Assembly (NCBI GenBank): GCA_028284395.1 | Contig: JANQRV010000402.1 | Span: 26,230-90,229 of the forward strand | DNA: 64,000 bases | Origin: Saprospiraceae bacterium | Lineage (GTDB): Bacteria > Bacteroidota > Bacteroidia > Chitinophagales > Saprospiraceae | Direction: 5' to 3' | Shown here: positions 34,185-44,077 of the stretch, in pieces | How the letters are laid out: each line of letters opens with the position of its first letter | How positions within the stretch are numbered: the first letter of the stretch is position 1 | The notes under the pieces: generated by a model | What the model was told of the DNA's origin: nothing | The model's input: the letters and a program-made list of their open reading frames with translations, nothing else | Database searches by the model: none | Translations under genes and position numbers: made by a program

Positions 34185-35159
34185 TTACTTCTTTCGATCG
34201 GTGACAAAACTGATCAAGTCCTCCAAAGATTGGCGAGTAGCGGATGGGGGAAATTCGGACAATAATTCAAAGGCCTGATTCTTGTAGTCCATCATAGCTG
34301 TCTGTGCGTAAGAAAGGCCATTGCTGGCTCGCACAAATTCAATTACTTCCCTGACTTTTTCCGGCCGGTTATTATATCTCTTGATCAAATTGACTATGTA
34401 CTTCTTCTCTTTTTTGGTAGTTTGATTCAGGGCGTGAATCAGCGGAAGAGTCATTTTTTTTTCCTTGATATCAATGCCAAGGGGTTTGCCTACGTCGTCG
34501 GTTCCAAAATCAAAAAGGTCGTCCTTAATTTGAAAGGCAATTCCAATTTTCTCTCCAAACAAGCGCATTTTTTCCACCAGGCTTGGGTCGGTTGTAACGG
34601 AGGCCGCTCCGGCACTGCAAGCGAATGCGATCAGTGAGGCTGTTTTTCTGCGGATGATTTCGTAATAGTCGGTCTCCTTGATGTCCAGTCTTCTGGCTTT
34701 TTCTATTTGTAATAGCTCGCCCTCAATCAAAACACTTACAGTGTCTGACCCCAGTTCAAGCAAGTGAGCTTGTTTATTCTTGAGGGCAATCACCATTGCC
34801 TTGCTGAAGAGAAAATCACCGACCAGGACGGCAATTTTGTTCTTCCAAAGCGCATTGATGGAGAAGAAACCTCTTCTTTCGTTGGCATCATCCACCACAT
34901 CGTCGTGAACAAGAGACGCTGTGTGAAGTAATTCTACCAATGATGCGGCAGTATAAGTCGCCTCGGATACTTCCCCACATAGTTTAGCCGATAGAAAAAC
35001 GAACATTGGACGGACTTGCTTTCCTTTTCTTCGGACAATGTAATAGGTGATCTTGTCCAGGAGAGGAACGGAGCTATGCATTGCTTCCCTGAAATGAACC
35101 TCAAATTGCTTCAATTCTTTGGCAATGGGTTGCTGTATTGAATGCAAAGATTTGATCAT
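34185..35159 (-). CDS. Polyprenyl diphosphate synthase (all-trans)
   Basis: Elongates isoprenoid diphosphates for the quinone side chain. 324 residues. First Asp-rich motif in LVHDDVVDDANERRG, second in FQIKDDLFDFG, plus GKQVRPMFVFLSA and GKPLGIDIKEKKMTLPLI. The family includes octaprenyl, heptaprenyl and solanesyl synthases; chain length cannot be told with confidence. In Bacteroidota this enzyme usually supplies menaquinone. An exact TAnnTTTG element TAATTTTG reads on the minus strand at 35197-35190, about 30 bp before the ATG. Confidence 0.92.
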   Translation of the reverse strand: MIKSLHSIQQPIAKELKQFEVHFREAMHSSVPLLDKITYYIVRRKGKQVRPMFVFLSAKLCGEVSEATYTAASLVELLHTASLVHDDVVDDANERRGFFSINALWKNKIAVLVGDFLFSKAMVIALKNKQAHLLELGSDTVSVLIEGELLQIEKARRLDIKETDYYEIIRRKTASLIAFACSAGAASVTTDPSLVEKMRLFGEKIGIAFQIKDDLFDFGTDDVGKPLGIDIKEKKMTLPLIHALNQTTKKEKKYIVNLIKRYNNRPEKVREVIEFVRASNGLSYAQTAMMDYKNQAFELLSEFPPSATRQSLEDLISFVTDRKK

Positions 35160-35322
35160 CCTTTTAATTCAGTTCGTTTTCAAAAACAACAAAATTAACC
35201 ATTAAAGATCATTCAGTGGGAAAAAAGCGGCTGACGGCAATTTTGTTTCGGTCTGGCAGTGGCACCAAGCTACAATTTTCCGGGCATAAATATAACGTAA
35301 TACTGACCTTGGATGAATGCAA

Positions 35323-36912
35323 CTATTGGTTGTCTATATTAAACTTCTTGATTATGCTATTGTTCGTTGCAATCATCAAAATGTATCGGCCACGCGAAAT
35401 TTGCTTGAAGTTAATTGATTTTGTGTACTGACCGGGCGTATGTCGGCCAATTCTAAATCGGGATACCTCATTCTCCTGTTCATCGGTTAAAATGAGGGAT
35501 ACTTCTGCAGCACTTTTGATCGTATAGTGAAGGGTTACATCACCCGTTGCTGGGTTGGGAGAGAGCATCCGCGGCTGTTTAGCAGATGGGGTTCGGTTTC
35601 CCTGGCTTTGTTGAGGCCTGGTTTTGCCTTGGGCATACAGAAGAGGAGGGCCTGTATAGTTGTAATTTTGCAAAGTAATCGTGCTTCCATTCCGGGGTTG
35701 CCAGAGAATACTCCGCAATCCACTCGGAAAGGCAAAAACATCATAGGGATCTACTTCTCCAACTTGGTCTACCAGATCCGTTTTCAGGGTTCGGATTTCG
35801 ACCTTTTCCATATTGACAAATATCAACTTGAATTGATTAAAGCTGCCCCGGTCACGGGTCCAAGATTTGGGGTCATCGCTTTCGCGTAGCGGAGCACCCC
35901 AACAACCTTCTCCTACGTAAACAGTGCCGTTGCGATCGTCTCGTATGAAACCTTCCTCACTCCCCGGAGCCCTGGATGGCCTGATGGGGTAAGTCCACTT
36001 GACGACATGGGCGTCCGATTCGACGGCGAGGTTGACCCCGTATTTGTGGAATAGCGTTGCCCAATCCACAATCAACTGATTTTGTTCGTCTTTGGTGCTG
36101 CAATGCGGCCGCATTGTATTGTGATACTGGGCAAACTTCCAAGTAGTATTTTCGTTGGCTTCAAGGTCGTTTGCCAACCAAATTCGTTGCTGTCCACCGG
36201 ATGGAATATTGGAGTTTAATGTATAGATCCGAACCAGAGATCCACCGAGGTTCAAGGCATAATAAAGGTCCGGGTTTTTGATGTCAAAGAGTTTGACTAA
36301 TGTTTCATTGCTGGACTCATGGTTACCCCTGGTCACGATGATAGGAAACAGCCGACCATCGCTGCCGATGGTCTTTTGCCAATCGTCAAACCATTGGACC
36401 CACTGCTCGGAATTGTCTCTCTCGGTCATATCTCCGGAAAACATGACACAATGGGGTCTTAATTTGCTGACCAGGCGGTTTGCGCGGATTCTCGCATCTC
36501 GGTGATTTCTGGAGTCACCTCCCGCAATAATGGACAGCGGATGCGTCGGCAGGTCTGGAGCAGTCTGAAAGGACATTCGTCGACTCGTACCTTCACTATC
36601 TCTTATGATAAAATAGTAGATCGTGTTTGGCTTTAACCCCGTCAGTCGAACAAAATGGTTGTTCATGCCCTTGCCATTCAAAATTTTATCTGGTTTGCTT
36701 GAAAAGGCATACTGACTCGTACTTTTTCCATGGTCCCTGACATCGTAAAAAAGTGTTGGGTTGGAGCCCGAAACCTGATCCCAGCCAATAACCATTGTTG
36801 TGGCAGGATTCTGCCTCCACATAGCCCGATAGCGGGCGGTTCTAGCTTCACTCATCATTACGTGGAAGAAGAAACATACAATAAGTTGGATAATTACTTT
36901 CTGCCGCATCAA
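35323..36912 (-). CDS. Secreted metallophosphoesterase with FnIII-like domain and T9SS sorting domain
   Basis: Purple-acid-phosphatase-like protein of 529 residues exported through the Sec and type IX systems. Signal peptide (about 1-23), a fibronectin-III-like domain (about 25-120, NHFVRLTGLKPNTIYYFIIRD), then the calcineurin-like phosphoesterase core with metal-binding motifs GGDSRNHRD, FSGDMTERDN, TRGNHESS, FAQYHNTMRPH and ESDAHV. A linker of about 60 residues follows, then the C-terminal sorting domain (about 450-529) with MLSPNPATGDVTLHYT and RGRYILMI. Physiological substrate unknown; phosphate scavenging or a nucleotidase role are possible. Convergent genes are absent, and the next gene upstream is glyA, divergent. 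Confidence 0.88.
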   Translation of the reverse strand: MMRQKVIIQLIVCFFFHVMMSEARTARYRAMWRQNPATTMVIGWDQVSGSNPTLFYDVRDHGKSTSQYAFSSKPDKILNGKGMNNHFVRLTGLKPNTIYYFIIRDSEGTSRRMSFQTAPDLPTHPLSIIAGGDSRNHRDARIRANRLVSKLRPHCVMFSGDMTERDNSEQWVQWFDDWQKTIGSDGRLFPIIVTRGNHESSNETLVKLFDIKNPDLYYALNLGGSLVRIYTLNSNIPSGGQQRIWLANDLEANENTTWKFAQYHNTMRPHCSTKDEQNQLIVDWATLFHKYGVNLAVESDAHVVKWTYPIRPSRAPGSEEGFIRDDRNGTVYVGEGCWGAPLRESDDPKSWTRDRGSFNQFKLIFVNMEKVEIRTLKTDLVDQVGEVDPYDVFAFPSGLRSILWQPRNGSTITLQNYNYTGPPLLYAQGKTRPQQSQGNRTPSAKQPRMLSPNPATGDVTLHYTIKSAAEVSLILTDEQENEVSRFRIGRHTPGQYTKSINFKQISRGRYILMIATNNSIIKKFNIDNQ

Positions 36913-37064
36913 TTATAGTTTATATGGTCTTATTGTCTTGACCGCCCGTATCCTTTTTTGCCGAAAATCGTACCAATACTTTTAGTCTTATTATTAGAAG
37001 GGTATTACAGGTATGATCTTGTAAGGGTGTCAACGAATAAAGGCATTTAGATACATAATTATTG

Positions 37065-37072
37065 TACCTTTG
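37065..37072 (+). promoter_or_regulatory. glyA -7 promoter element
   Basis: TACCTTTG (37065-37072) matches the Bacteroidota TAnnTTTG consensus, followed by CCGCGAAAATTAAAC and the ATG at 37096. The predicted start near 37079 gives a very short leader. A clear -33 TTTG is not present. Confidence 0.5.
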
Positions 37073-37095
37073 CCGCGAAAATTAAACAATTTGAA

Positions 37096-38382
37096 ATGCA
37101 AAAAGATAATAGAGTTTTTAGCTTGATCGAAAATGAATTGGATAGGCAAAGAAAAGGGGTGGAGTTAATTGCTTCCGAAAACTTTACTAGTCAAGCAGTT
37201 CTAGATGCTATGGGCACTTGTCTTACCAATAAATATGCAGAAGGGTATCCTGGAAAAAGATATTATGGAGGGTGTGAAGTAGTTGATGAGATCGAACAAC
37301 TGGCTATCGATCGACTGAAAGAATTATTTGGAGCTGCTTATGCCAATGTGCAACCCCATTCTGGAGCTCAGGCAAATGCCGCTATCTTTTTGGCCGTATT
37401 GCAACCCGGCGACCGTATTTTAGGGTTTGATCTGGCACACGGAGGTCATCTGTCTCATGGTTCGCCCGTTAATTTTTCCGGTAAAGTATATGAGCCTCAT
37501 TTTTATGGTGTTGAGAAAGATACCGGTACTATCGATATGGACAAGGTGGAGGCAAAAGCGCTGGAGGTGAGGCCCAAACTGATCGTTTGTGGTGCCTCCG
37601 CCTATTCAAGAGATTGGGACTACCGACGGTTTCGCGCGATTGCTGACCAAGTAGGAGCTTTACTATTGGCAGATATTGCACATCCCGCCGGATTGATCGC
37701 CGCAAAACTTTTGAATGATCCTATGAAGCATTGCCATATTGTTTCTTCCACTACCCACAAGACACTGCGCGGCCCCCGGGGAGGTATCATTATGCTAGGG
37801 GAAAACTTCGAAAATCCTTGGGGACGGAAAACTAAAAAAGGGAACCCCATCAAAATGTCCGCAATTATGAATAGTGCAGTCTTTCCTGGTATGCAGGGGG
37901 GGCCGTTAGAACACGTTATCGCTGCAAAAGCGGTAGCTTTTGGAGAGGCGCTGCAACCTTCTTTCAAGGCCTATGGTCAAAAAGTGATCGACAATGCTCA
38001 AGTAATGGCTAAAGCCTTTCTTGCCAAAGGCTACGAAGTTATCTCCGGGGGTACTGATAATCACTTGATGCTGATTGATTTGCGTTCGAAAGGGGTAACC
38101 GGTAAGGCGGCAGAAAATGCACTGGTAAAAGCCGATATCACCATCAATAAGAATATGGTGCCCTTCGATACGCAGTCGCCCTTTGTGACTTCCGGCATGA
38201 GGGTTGGCACCGCTGCTATTACGACCCGTGGATTCGATGAAGATGCCTGTCTAAGAGTGGTTGATTGGATCGATCGCATCATAACCAATATAGAAGATGA
38301 AGGACTCATTGGGGAAGTCCGAAGGGAGGTAAATCAATTTATGGAAGGATATCCACTTTATGCGAATTCTATTTCATCCTGA
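37096..38382 (+). CDS. glyA: Serine hydroxymethyltransferase
   Basis: Interconverts serine and glycine with tetrahydrofolate, the main source of one-carbon units. 428 residues. Signature motifs are [13 protein letters not shown], the region [11 protein letters not shown], and the PLP lysine 222 in [13 protein letters not shown]. The start is clear, since it follows the promoter element by 24 bp and aligns with the family. The sequence shows no insertion compared with the canonical enzyme. Confidence 0.96.
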   Translation: MQKDNRVFSLIENELDRQRKGVELIASENFTSQAVLDAMGTCLTNKYAEGYPGKRYYGGCEVVDEIEQLAIDRLKELFGAAYANVQPHSGAQANAAIFLAVLQPGDRILGFDLAHGGHLSHGSPVNFSGKVYEPHFYGVEKDTGTIDMDKVEAKALEVRPKLIVCGASAYSRDWDYRRFRAIADQVGALLLADIAHPAGLIAAKLLNDPMKHCHIVSSTTHKTLRGPRGGIIMLGENFENPWGRKTKKGNPIKMSAIMNSAVFPGMQGGPLEHVIAAKAVAFGEALQPSFKAYGQKVIDNAQVMAKAFLAKGYEVISGGTDNHLMLIDLRSKGVTGKAAENALVKADITINKNMVPFDTQSPFVTSGMRVGTAAITTRGFDEDACLRVVDWIDRIITNIEDEGLIGEVRREVNQFMEGYPLYANSISS

Positions 38383-38385
38383 TCA

Positions 38386-38419
38386 AATCGGTTTTCGATC
38401 GATTGACTCAAAACCGATT
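38386..38419. terminator. Hairpin downstream of glyA
   Basis: AATCGGTTTT (38386-38395) and AAAACCGATT (38410-38419) form a perfect 10-bp stem with a 14-base loop just after the glyA stop codon and 9 bp before the next start. There is no long T-tract, so it is a weak terminator candidate or transcript end structure. Confidence 0.4.
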
Positions 38420-38427
38420 ACGTCTGC

Positions 38428-39291
38428 ATGGATATCAAATATGTCTCAAGAGAAGATGTCGATAAGGTAAAGTGGAACAGTTGTGTTCACTTTGCGGCCA
38501 ATGGCAATATTTTTGGATACAAATGGTACTTAGACTGCCTCACCAAAGATTGGGGCGGCCTGATTGAGGGAGATTATGAATCCGTCTTTCCTGTAATCTG
38601 GGCAACCAATTTTTGGAAAAAGAAATTCTTGTATCACCCACTTTTAGCCCGAGAGTTGGGACTCTTTTCCGTTAACATCTTATCCCCAAAACGACTCCGG
38701 ACTTTCCTCGACAAAATTCCGCCTGAATTTGGTAAGGGCGTCATTCGCCTGAATGAACGCAATCAACCGATAGTGGAATGGGGGATGCGGACGATTGATC
38801 GTACCAATTTTCAATTGTTGTTGAATCAACCATACGAATCGCTGGCAGCGAATTATCAGGGACGCATGGCTGATTTCGAACGCCCAAGCGGGACTTTTAA
38901 GGCGACTAATAACTTGAAACCTGAAAAAATAGCAGCCTTCTACAAGCAACATTCCGTCGATCGACGGAAGGATAAAGAGTTTAAATTTCATGCCTTACAA
39001 CGAATTATGTACAATGCCTTGCATCGAGGCTGGGGCAGTGGTTCTGGAATACTCGATCAGCAGGGGAATTTGCAGGCCGTCAACTTCTTTCTTTTCAGTC
39101 ACAATCGAGCAGTAAGTCTAGTCCCGGTCGAATCTCCTGCCGGTCGTAGATTCGGCGCCTTAAATCTTTTGTTTGACCTGTTTATTCAGGCCAGTGCCGG
39201 ACGGCCACTGATTCTTGATTTTAATAGTTCTTCGGACCGATATCAGGACTTTGGAGCGGTTGCGACTAGATATTATGAACTATGGAAGTAA
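38428..39291 (+). CDS. GNAT/FemAB-like acyltransferase domain protein
   Basis: 287 residues. The fold pattern is that of the GNAT/BioF2-type acetyltransferases: an N-terminal half with NGNIFGYKWYLDCLTKDWGGLI and a C-terminal core with IMYNALHRGWGSGSGILDQQGNLQAVNFFLFSHNRAVSLVPVESPAGRRFG and LILDFNSSSDRYQDFGA. The GSGSGILDQQGNLQA strand-turn-strand and the later VPVES strand are the best markers. The substrate is unknown. The final 26 bases overlap the 3' end of the convergent truA gene. Confidence 0.6.
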   Translation: MDIKYVSREDVDKVKWNSCVHFAANGNIFGYKWYLDCLTKDWGGLIEGDYESVFPVIWATNFWKKKFLYHPLLARELGLFSVNILSPKRLRTFLDKIPPEFGKGVIRLNERNQPIVEWGMRTIDRTNFQLLLNQPYESLAANYQGRMADFERPSGTFKATNNLKPEKIAAFYKQHSVDRRKDKEFKFHALQRIMYNALHRGWGSGSGILDQQGNLQAVNFFLFSHNRAVSLVPVESPAGRRFGALNLLFDLFIQASAGRPLILDFNSSSDRYQDFGAVATRYYELWK

Positions 39292-40039
39292 AAACCGATT
39301 CTGGATATCTGACTTCGGTTAGGTAAAGCCCATCGGGGGGGACACTCAAACTTTTTTGAAGTCTGGATTGGGTTTCCAGCGCTTGTTGTACTTCGGTAAT
39401 CGATAATTTTCCCAAGCCTACATTCAGGCTCATTCCTACTATGAGGCGTACCATACCCCGAAGAAACCGATTGGCGGAAATTCGGAAGAGCAAACCGGTT
39501 TGATCTTCATTTAAAATCCACTCCGACTGATGGAGTTCGCAGTCCATGGTTTTGGCGTCGTGCCCGGTTTTGCAAAATGGATAAAATGCACGGAAATTCA
39601 AAAGAAGGGCAGCAGCATTCTGCATGGCCGAAAGGTCCAGCTTATTACCCGCCGGGAAGTGATAACGGGTTTTTAAATGGAAGGGATCTTTATTGAAGTT
39701 CAGGTGATAGGTATAACTTCGAAAATAAGCGTCATACCGGGCATGGGCTCCCGAAGGAACGGGGAATATATTGAGGATAGCGATGTCAGGCGGCAAATAC
39801 TTGTTGAGCCTAAATTGGAAGTTGGCGGGCAATGAAGATTTTTCGTGATCGAAATGTAAATAGTACTGCGAGGCATGAACACCGGTATCAGTACGCCCGC
39901 AACCGGTAACAGCTGTGGGGGTATTTAAAATGGTCGACAAAGCGGATTCAATAACCTCTTGTACACTGAGCTGCTCCGGTTGTCGCTGCCATCCAAAATA
40001 ATTCGCACCGTTATAAGCTAGCTTGATAAAGTATCTCAA
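39266..40039 (-). CDS. truA: tRNA pseudouridine synthase A
   Basis: Forms pseudouridine at positions 38-40 of tRNA anticodon stems. 257 residues with the catalytic Asp in GCGRTDTGVHASQY, preceded by YNGANYFGWQRQP, and with FLRGMVRLIVG near the C-terminus. Reading frame and length are normal. It is convergent with the acyltransferase gene and shares 26 bp. An A/T-rich stretch with TATCTTTA is close upstream and may hold a -7 element. Confidence 0.95.
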   Translation of the reverse strand: MRYFIKLAYNGANYFGWQRQPEQLSVQEVIESALSTILNTPTAVTGCGRTDTGVHASQYYLHFDHEKSSLPANFQFRLNKYLPPDIAILNIFPVPSGAHARYDAYFRSYTYHLNFNKDPFHLKTRYHFPAGNKLDLSAMQNAAALLLNFRAFYPFCKTGHDAKTMDCELHQSEWILNEDQTGLLFRISANRFLRGMVRLIVGMSLNVGLGKLSITEVQQALETQSRLQKSLSVPPDGLYLTEVRYPESVFTSIVHNI

Positions 40040-40100
40040 TCTGTTTTTCTGTTAAAGATAATAGTAGAATTGCCAATTGGACAATTGACTCCATAAAATA

Positions 40101-40130
40101 AGGCCACGATCTGCTTTCCAGATGTGGCCT
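40101..40130 (-). terminator. Terminator of clpX
   Basis: Read on the minus strand: AGGCCACATCTG, five-base loop, then CAGATCGTGGCCT (one bulged base), followed by TATTTTATGG. A GC-rich stem with T-rich tail located 23 bp after the clpX stop fits an intrinsic terminator for the clpP-clpX transcript. Confidence 0.65.
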
Positions 40131-40153
40131 GTAAATTGAAGGTATATTTTATC

Positions 40154-41395
40154 TTATGCAGCTTTCAGATGACTTAGATTAGATCGAGTCAATTTTTCCT
40201 CTGCGTATTTTTTGTCTACCTTAAAAATCTTCACTTCTTTTTGTGAGGGAAGTTCAAACATGGCGTCCGTCATGATAGCCTCGCAAATAGAGCGTAGGCC
40301 CCTGGCTCCGAGGTTGAATTCGAGCGCTTTCTCAGCAATGTATTCTATGGCATCATCAGCAAAAACCAATTTGATGTCCTCTAGTTCAAACAATTTCTTG
40401 TATTGTTTGAGCAGGGAGTTGCGAGGTTCCACCAGAATTTTTTGGAGCGTTTCTATATCTAAAGGCTTGAGGTAGGTCAAAACTGGAAGACGTCCAATTA
40501 ATTCTGGAATCAAGCCAAACCTCTTGAGATCCTGATGATTGATGTATTGGAGCAAATTGTCTCGGTCGATCCAATCAAGATCGGTCGATTTGTAACCAAT
40601 TACTTGGGTATTGACCCTCCGTGCAATGATTTTTTCAATTCCATCGAAGGCACCACCACAAATGAAAAGGATTTTTTCTGTGTTGACCTTCACCAGTTTT
40701 TGCTCAGGATGCTTTCGACCACCCTGTGGGGGCACATTTACTTCCGTCCCCTCTAGCATTTTAAGCATGGCCTGTTGTACGCCTTCTCCGGAGACATCCC
40801 GGGTAATCGAAGGGTTGTCACTCTTACGGGAAATCTTATCGATTTCATCGATGTATACGATTCCACGTTCAGCCGCCGCCACATCGTAATCACAAACTTG
40901 TAAAAGACGACTTAAAATACTTTCTACATCTTCTCCCACGTATCCAGCCTCTGTAAAGACCGTAGCGTCTACAATCGCAAATGGCACATTTAGGAATTTG
41001 GCTATGGTCTTGGCCAGAAGTGTTTTTCCAGTACCGGTTCGCCCCACGAAAAGAATATTGGATTTTTCAATCTCTATATCGCCTTGTGAGGGTTGACGAA
41101 GCCGCTTATAATGGTTGTATACCGCTACGGAAAGTACTTTCTTGGCATCCTGTTGACCTATGACATATTGATCCAAATGTGCCTTAATCTCCATTGGAGT
41201 GACCATATCAGGTAGTGCAAAATCACTTTCTTTACTGCTGCGTTTGCGACCGTACAATTCTTCTTCGAGTATTTCGCCTGCTTGTTCTACGCAGACTTCG
41301 CAGATGTGGCCGTCAATACCGGCAATGAGAATGAGGGCCTCTGACTTATCTTTTCCACAAAAGGAACACCTGAAATTTTGTTTGCTTCTACGCAT
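40154..41395 (-). CDS. clpX: ATP-dependent Clp protease ATP-binding subunit ClpX
   Basis: Unfoldase that feeds substrates to ClpP. 413 residues. N-terminal zinc finger with [20 protein letters not shown]... ending CEVC, Walker A GRTGTGKT, pore loop AGYVGED, Walker [11 protein letters not shown] and a sensor region [10 protein letters not shown]. The ClpP-docking loop, IGF in E. coli, here aligns with VIGYKS, so the aromatic residue is Tyr. It is 13 bp downstream of clpP, the common order. The terminator at 40101-40130 ends the transcript. Confidence 0.96.
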   Translation of the reverse strand: MRRSKQNFRCSFCGKDKSEALILIAGIDGHICEVCVEQAGEILEEELYGRKRSSKESDFALPDMVTPMEIKAHLDQYVIGQQDAKKVLSVAVYNHYKRLRQPSQGDIEIEKSNILFVGRTGTGKTLLAKTIAKFLNVPFAIVDATVFTEAGYVGEDVESILSRLLQVCDYDVAAAERGIVYIDEIDKISRKSDNPSITRDVSGEGVQQAMLKMLEGTEVNVPPQGGRKHPEQKLVKVNTEKILFICGGAFDGIEKIIARRVNTQVIGYKSTDLDWIDRDNLLQYINHQDLKRFGLIPELIGRLPVLTYLKPLDIETLQKILVEPRNSLLKQYKKLFELEDIKLVFADDAIEYIAEKALEFNLGARGLRSICEAIMTDAMFELPSQKEVKIFKVDKKYAEEKLTRSNLSHLKAA

Positions 41396-41408
41396 AATTC
41401 AAAATGCT

Positions 41409-42107
41409 TTAGGCTTCATCAGCCCCGTTATTGCCATGTTTGTTTCCGATTACTTCGTCGACCAGTCCATATTCTTTGGCTTCATTGGCGGTCATCCAGT
41501 TGTCCCGATCGCAATCCGCTTGGATCTTATCATAGGGTTGGCCAGTGTGGTGGGCGAGTATATCGTACAATTCTTTCTGTTGTTCCTTGATTAATTTGTA
41601 GTAAATCTCCATTTCGGTCACTTGACCCTGCATGCCTCCCAATGGCTGGTGTATCATAACGCGACTGTGATACAAACATGTTCTTTTTCCCTCCGTTCCG
41701 GCCGAAAGCAAAACTGCGCCCATAGACGCGGCAAGGCCCGTACAAATAGTGCTCATATCCGGAGATACGTATTGCATAGTATCGTAAATTCCCAATCCCG
41801 CAATAACGGAACCGCCAGGGCTGTTGATATACATGCTGATGTCCCTTTTCGGATCACTGGATTGAAGAAAAAGAAGTTGAGCCTGAATGATGTTTGCGAT
41901 GTCATCGTATACCGGCGTTCCCAAAAAGATTATTCTATCCATCATGAGCCGTGAGAATACATCCAGTACAGTGGCATTTAACTGGCGTTCTTCAATAATG
42001 TACGGCGTCACATTTTTTAAACTGTATTTCGCATAGTCTTCAACTCTTGTACTACTCATTCCCAGGTGCTTAGTAGCATATTTCAAGAATTCATTCTTCG
42101 GTATCAT
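41409..42107 (-). CDS. clpP: ATP-dependent Clp protease proteolytic subunit ClpP
   Basis: Serine protease of the ClpXP complex. 232 residues. Catalytic Ser in GLAASMGAVLLSAGTEGKR, His in MIHQPLGG and Asp in the DRDNWMT region. The N-terminus has a longer extension than the E. coli form. It lies upstream of clpX by 13 bp and downstream of tig by 245 bp of intergenic sequence, which holds no recognisable gene and no clear promoter. Confidence 0.95.
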   Translation of the reverse strand: MIPKNEFLKYATKHLGMSSTRVEDYAKYSLKNVTPYIIEERQLNATVLDVFSRLMMDRIIFLGTPVYDDIANIIQAQLLFLQSSDPKRDISMYINSPGGSVIAGLGIYDTMQYVSPDMSTICTGLAASMGAVLLSAGTEGKRTCLYHSRVMIHQPLGGMQGQVTEMEIYYKLIKEQQKELYDILAHHTGQPYDKIQADCDRDNWMTANEAKEYGLVDEVIGNKHGNNGADEA

Positions 42108-42352
42108 ATTGATTTTTTTTCGAATTTACAATATTATCGTCATCTTGCCGCTTTGGCTTCCTCGCCGAGCAGTCAATTAAGTTTGATAACAACTAAATCA
42201 TCGCTCAGTTCAATTTAGCTTTTATTCACCGTGGATTAGTGGTCTCCAAGCTCATTTTCTGTAGATAAGGATCTGAAGCATTTGGGGGCGTTAGGTTTCA
42301 ATATACCGCAAAAAAACAGAATAATAACAATTTGAGTAGTTTGTGGTTGAAA

Positions 42353-43789
42353 TTATTCCTCTTCTTCTGTGAAATTGGGACTTTTTAACTGATTGTCCTT
42401 TTGGGCCTCTGCCATTAGTTCTTCAAATTTTTCTTTCGTCACCACCTCTTCTTTTAGTGAGACGGCCTCTTTGATGGCACCTTGTAGTTTTTCTGAAACT
42501 ACCTCTTCGTAATATTTCGAATACTGGTTTGGATCATTCAACGTACGTTCAACAAATTGGTTGAGCATGCCGTCATCCATATTCTGCATATACCCTAAAT
42601 AGGGTAGAATGCTGGCTTTTACTTTATCTGCTAATTCCGATTCTTCTGCTTTTATTTCGAACTTCTCAACCAGCTTCGATCTCACCAATGTCCATTGCAT
42701 CTGGCGAGCAAATTTGTCATATTCCTCTTCTATCTTCTGTTCAGATACTTTCTCATTAGTGGTTTCAAGCCACCGTTTTAGAAAGTTGTCGGGAAGTGGA
42801 AGCGCATGTTTGTCAGTAAGGTCATCACTTACAGTCTTGTACAACAACGAGTCGGCCTGCAGGTCGAAGTGTTTTTCGTAATCCGTACGCATCAGTTCTC
42901 GAGCCTCTTCTTCCGTCTTTACCTTGTTTTCTCCAAAGACCTGATCGAAGAAGGCTTGATCCATCTCCGCATCTTCACGCCGCATGACATCTACAATCGA
43001 AGCTTCAAATGTAGGATTGATTTCCCGGTCATCTCCTTCTTCGAGATTCAAGTAATACTTTCTTACAAAAGCTTCCGGGTCTTCGGGGGATGCCTTGCCA
43101 GAACTAAGATCTTCAAGCTCAAACAGATTGACCTCTAGTGTATCTCCTTTTTTCTTCGAGAGGAATTCTTTCTTCACTTTTTTCTTGGCAATCCGATCCA
43201 TGAGAATGCTGAACTGGCCTTCGACACCACCTTCCTTCACTTTTTTTCCCTCGAGCTCCTTTACTGCCAGTGTCACCGTGTCATTTTCCTGAATATCATC
43301 CTCTGGGTTGGTCATGGTACCTGCTCTTTGACGCAGGTCATCTAATTCTTTGTCGATGGTCTCGTTGGGAACTTCGACTTTATAATAGGTATAGGCCGAC
43401 TTTTCATCAAAACCACTGAGTTCGAAATCCGGTGAAATGCCAATCTCGAACTTCAATTCGTAGTCGCCCATGAACTTCATGTCGATGTCAAGTTGTTCCT
43501 GGTCTTTGACTAAGAGCGGCTGCCCCAGTATGTTTAATTTCTCTTGGTCAATGTACTTGAACAGCTCTTTCTGGAATAAATCGTTTACGATTTCCGATAA
43601 AACGCCTTTACCAAACATTTTTTTGATGGCGCTAATGGGGGTTTTTCCCTTTCTGAAGCCTTTGAGGTGGGCCTGATTCTTATATTTATTAAGCTCTGAC
43701 TTAAATTTTGGCTGGTAGTCTGCTTTTTCGACAACGACGGTCAAGATGCTATTAAGATTATCAACATCTTCTCTTAAGACTTTGGGCAT
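42353..43789 (-). CDS. tig: Trigger factor
   Basis: Ribosome-bound chaperone with peptidyl-prolyl isomerase activity. 478 residues from the ATG at 43789 (MPKVLREDVDNLNSILTVVVEK); the longer ORF adds 22 odd residues. The ribosome-binding tail GFRKGKTPISAIKKMFG, a family variant of the FRKG signature, lies near residue 45. The PPIase and C-terminal chaperone domains are acidic and charged. The tig-clpP-clpX order is conserved in many bacteria. The gene has an A/T-rich upstream gap including the terminator of the tRNA transcript. Confidence 0.94.
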   Translation of the reverse strand: MPKVLREDVDNLNSILTVVVEKADYQPKFKSELNKYKNQAHLKGFRKGKTPISAIKKMFGKGVLSEIVNDLFQKELFKYIDQEKLNILGQPLLVKDQEQLDIDMKFMGDYELKFEIGISPDFELSGFDEKSAYTYYKVEVPNETIDKELDDLRQRAGTMTNPEDDIQENDTVTLAVKELEGKKVKEGGVEGQFSILMDRIAKKKVKKEFLSKKKGDTLEVNLFELEDLSSGKASPEDPEAFVRKYYLNLEEGDDREINPTFEASIVDVMRREDAEMDQAFFDQVFGENKVKTEEEARELMRTDYEKHFDLQADSLLYKTVSDDLTDKHALPLPDNFLKRWLETTNEKVSEQKIEEEYDKFARQMQWTLVRSKLVEKFEIKAEESELADKVKASILPYLGYMQNMDDGMLNQFVERTLNDPNQYSKYYEEVVSEKLQGAIKEAVSLKEEVVTKEKFEELMAEAQKDNQLKSPNFTEEEE

Positions 43790-43828
43790 GACAACGGACT
43801 TAGAATTAGAAAATATTTTCCTGTGAAC

Positions 43829-43852
43829 TAAAAAGTCCCGGGGTGTCGGGAC
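43829..43852 (-). terminator. Terminator of tRNA-Leu transcript
   Basis: On the minus strand GTCCCG, loop ACACCC, CGGGAC is followed by TTTTT (43852 down to about 43829). This GC-rich stem with a T5 tail lies 118 bases after the tRNA-Leu 3' end and before tig, a position suited to end the tRNA transcript. Confidence 0.7.
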
Positions 43853-43969
43853 CATTTTTCGCTTTCTTGCGTTGAATAATTATTATTGGAAGTAACATTG
43901 AATCAGTTTCTGGTACTTCTGCTCATAAGATCTGGAATTGCAAAAGCACTAAACCCCATTTTAAAAGAG

Positions 43970-44051
43970 TGCGGGTGGAGGGACTCGAACCCCCACGCCT
44001 TGCGGCACTAGATCCTAAGTCTAGCGCGTCTACCAATTCCGCCACACCCGC
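43970..44051 (-). tRNA. tRNA-Leu (anticodon TAG)
   Basis: Read on the minus strand: acceptor GCGGGTG, D-arm with GGTAGACGCG, anticodon stem CTAGA with loop CTTAGGA (anticodon TAG), a class II variable arm (TGCCGCAAGGCG), T-arm GGGGGTTCGAGTCCCTC and acceptor CACCCGC with discriminator A. 82 nt without an encoded CCA; the next bases are ACT. It reads CUA-family leucine codons. The exact TATCTTTG element at 44077-44070 is its likely promoter. Confidence 0.93.
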
Positions 44052-44069
44052 GTTTTGTAAAAAGCGATG

Positions 44070-44077
44070 CAAAGATA
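44070..44077 (-). promoter_or_regulatory. tRNA-Leu -7 promoter element
   Basis: TATCTTTG on the minus strand (44077-44070) matches TAnnTTTG. The start would be near 44063, about 12 nt before the mature 5' end. No TTTG at the normal -33 distance is seen. Confidence 0.45.
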
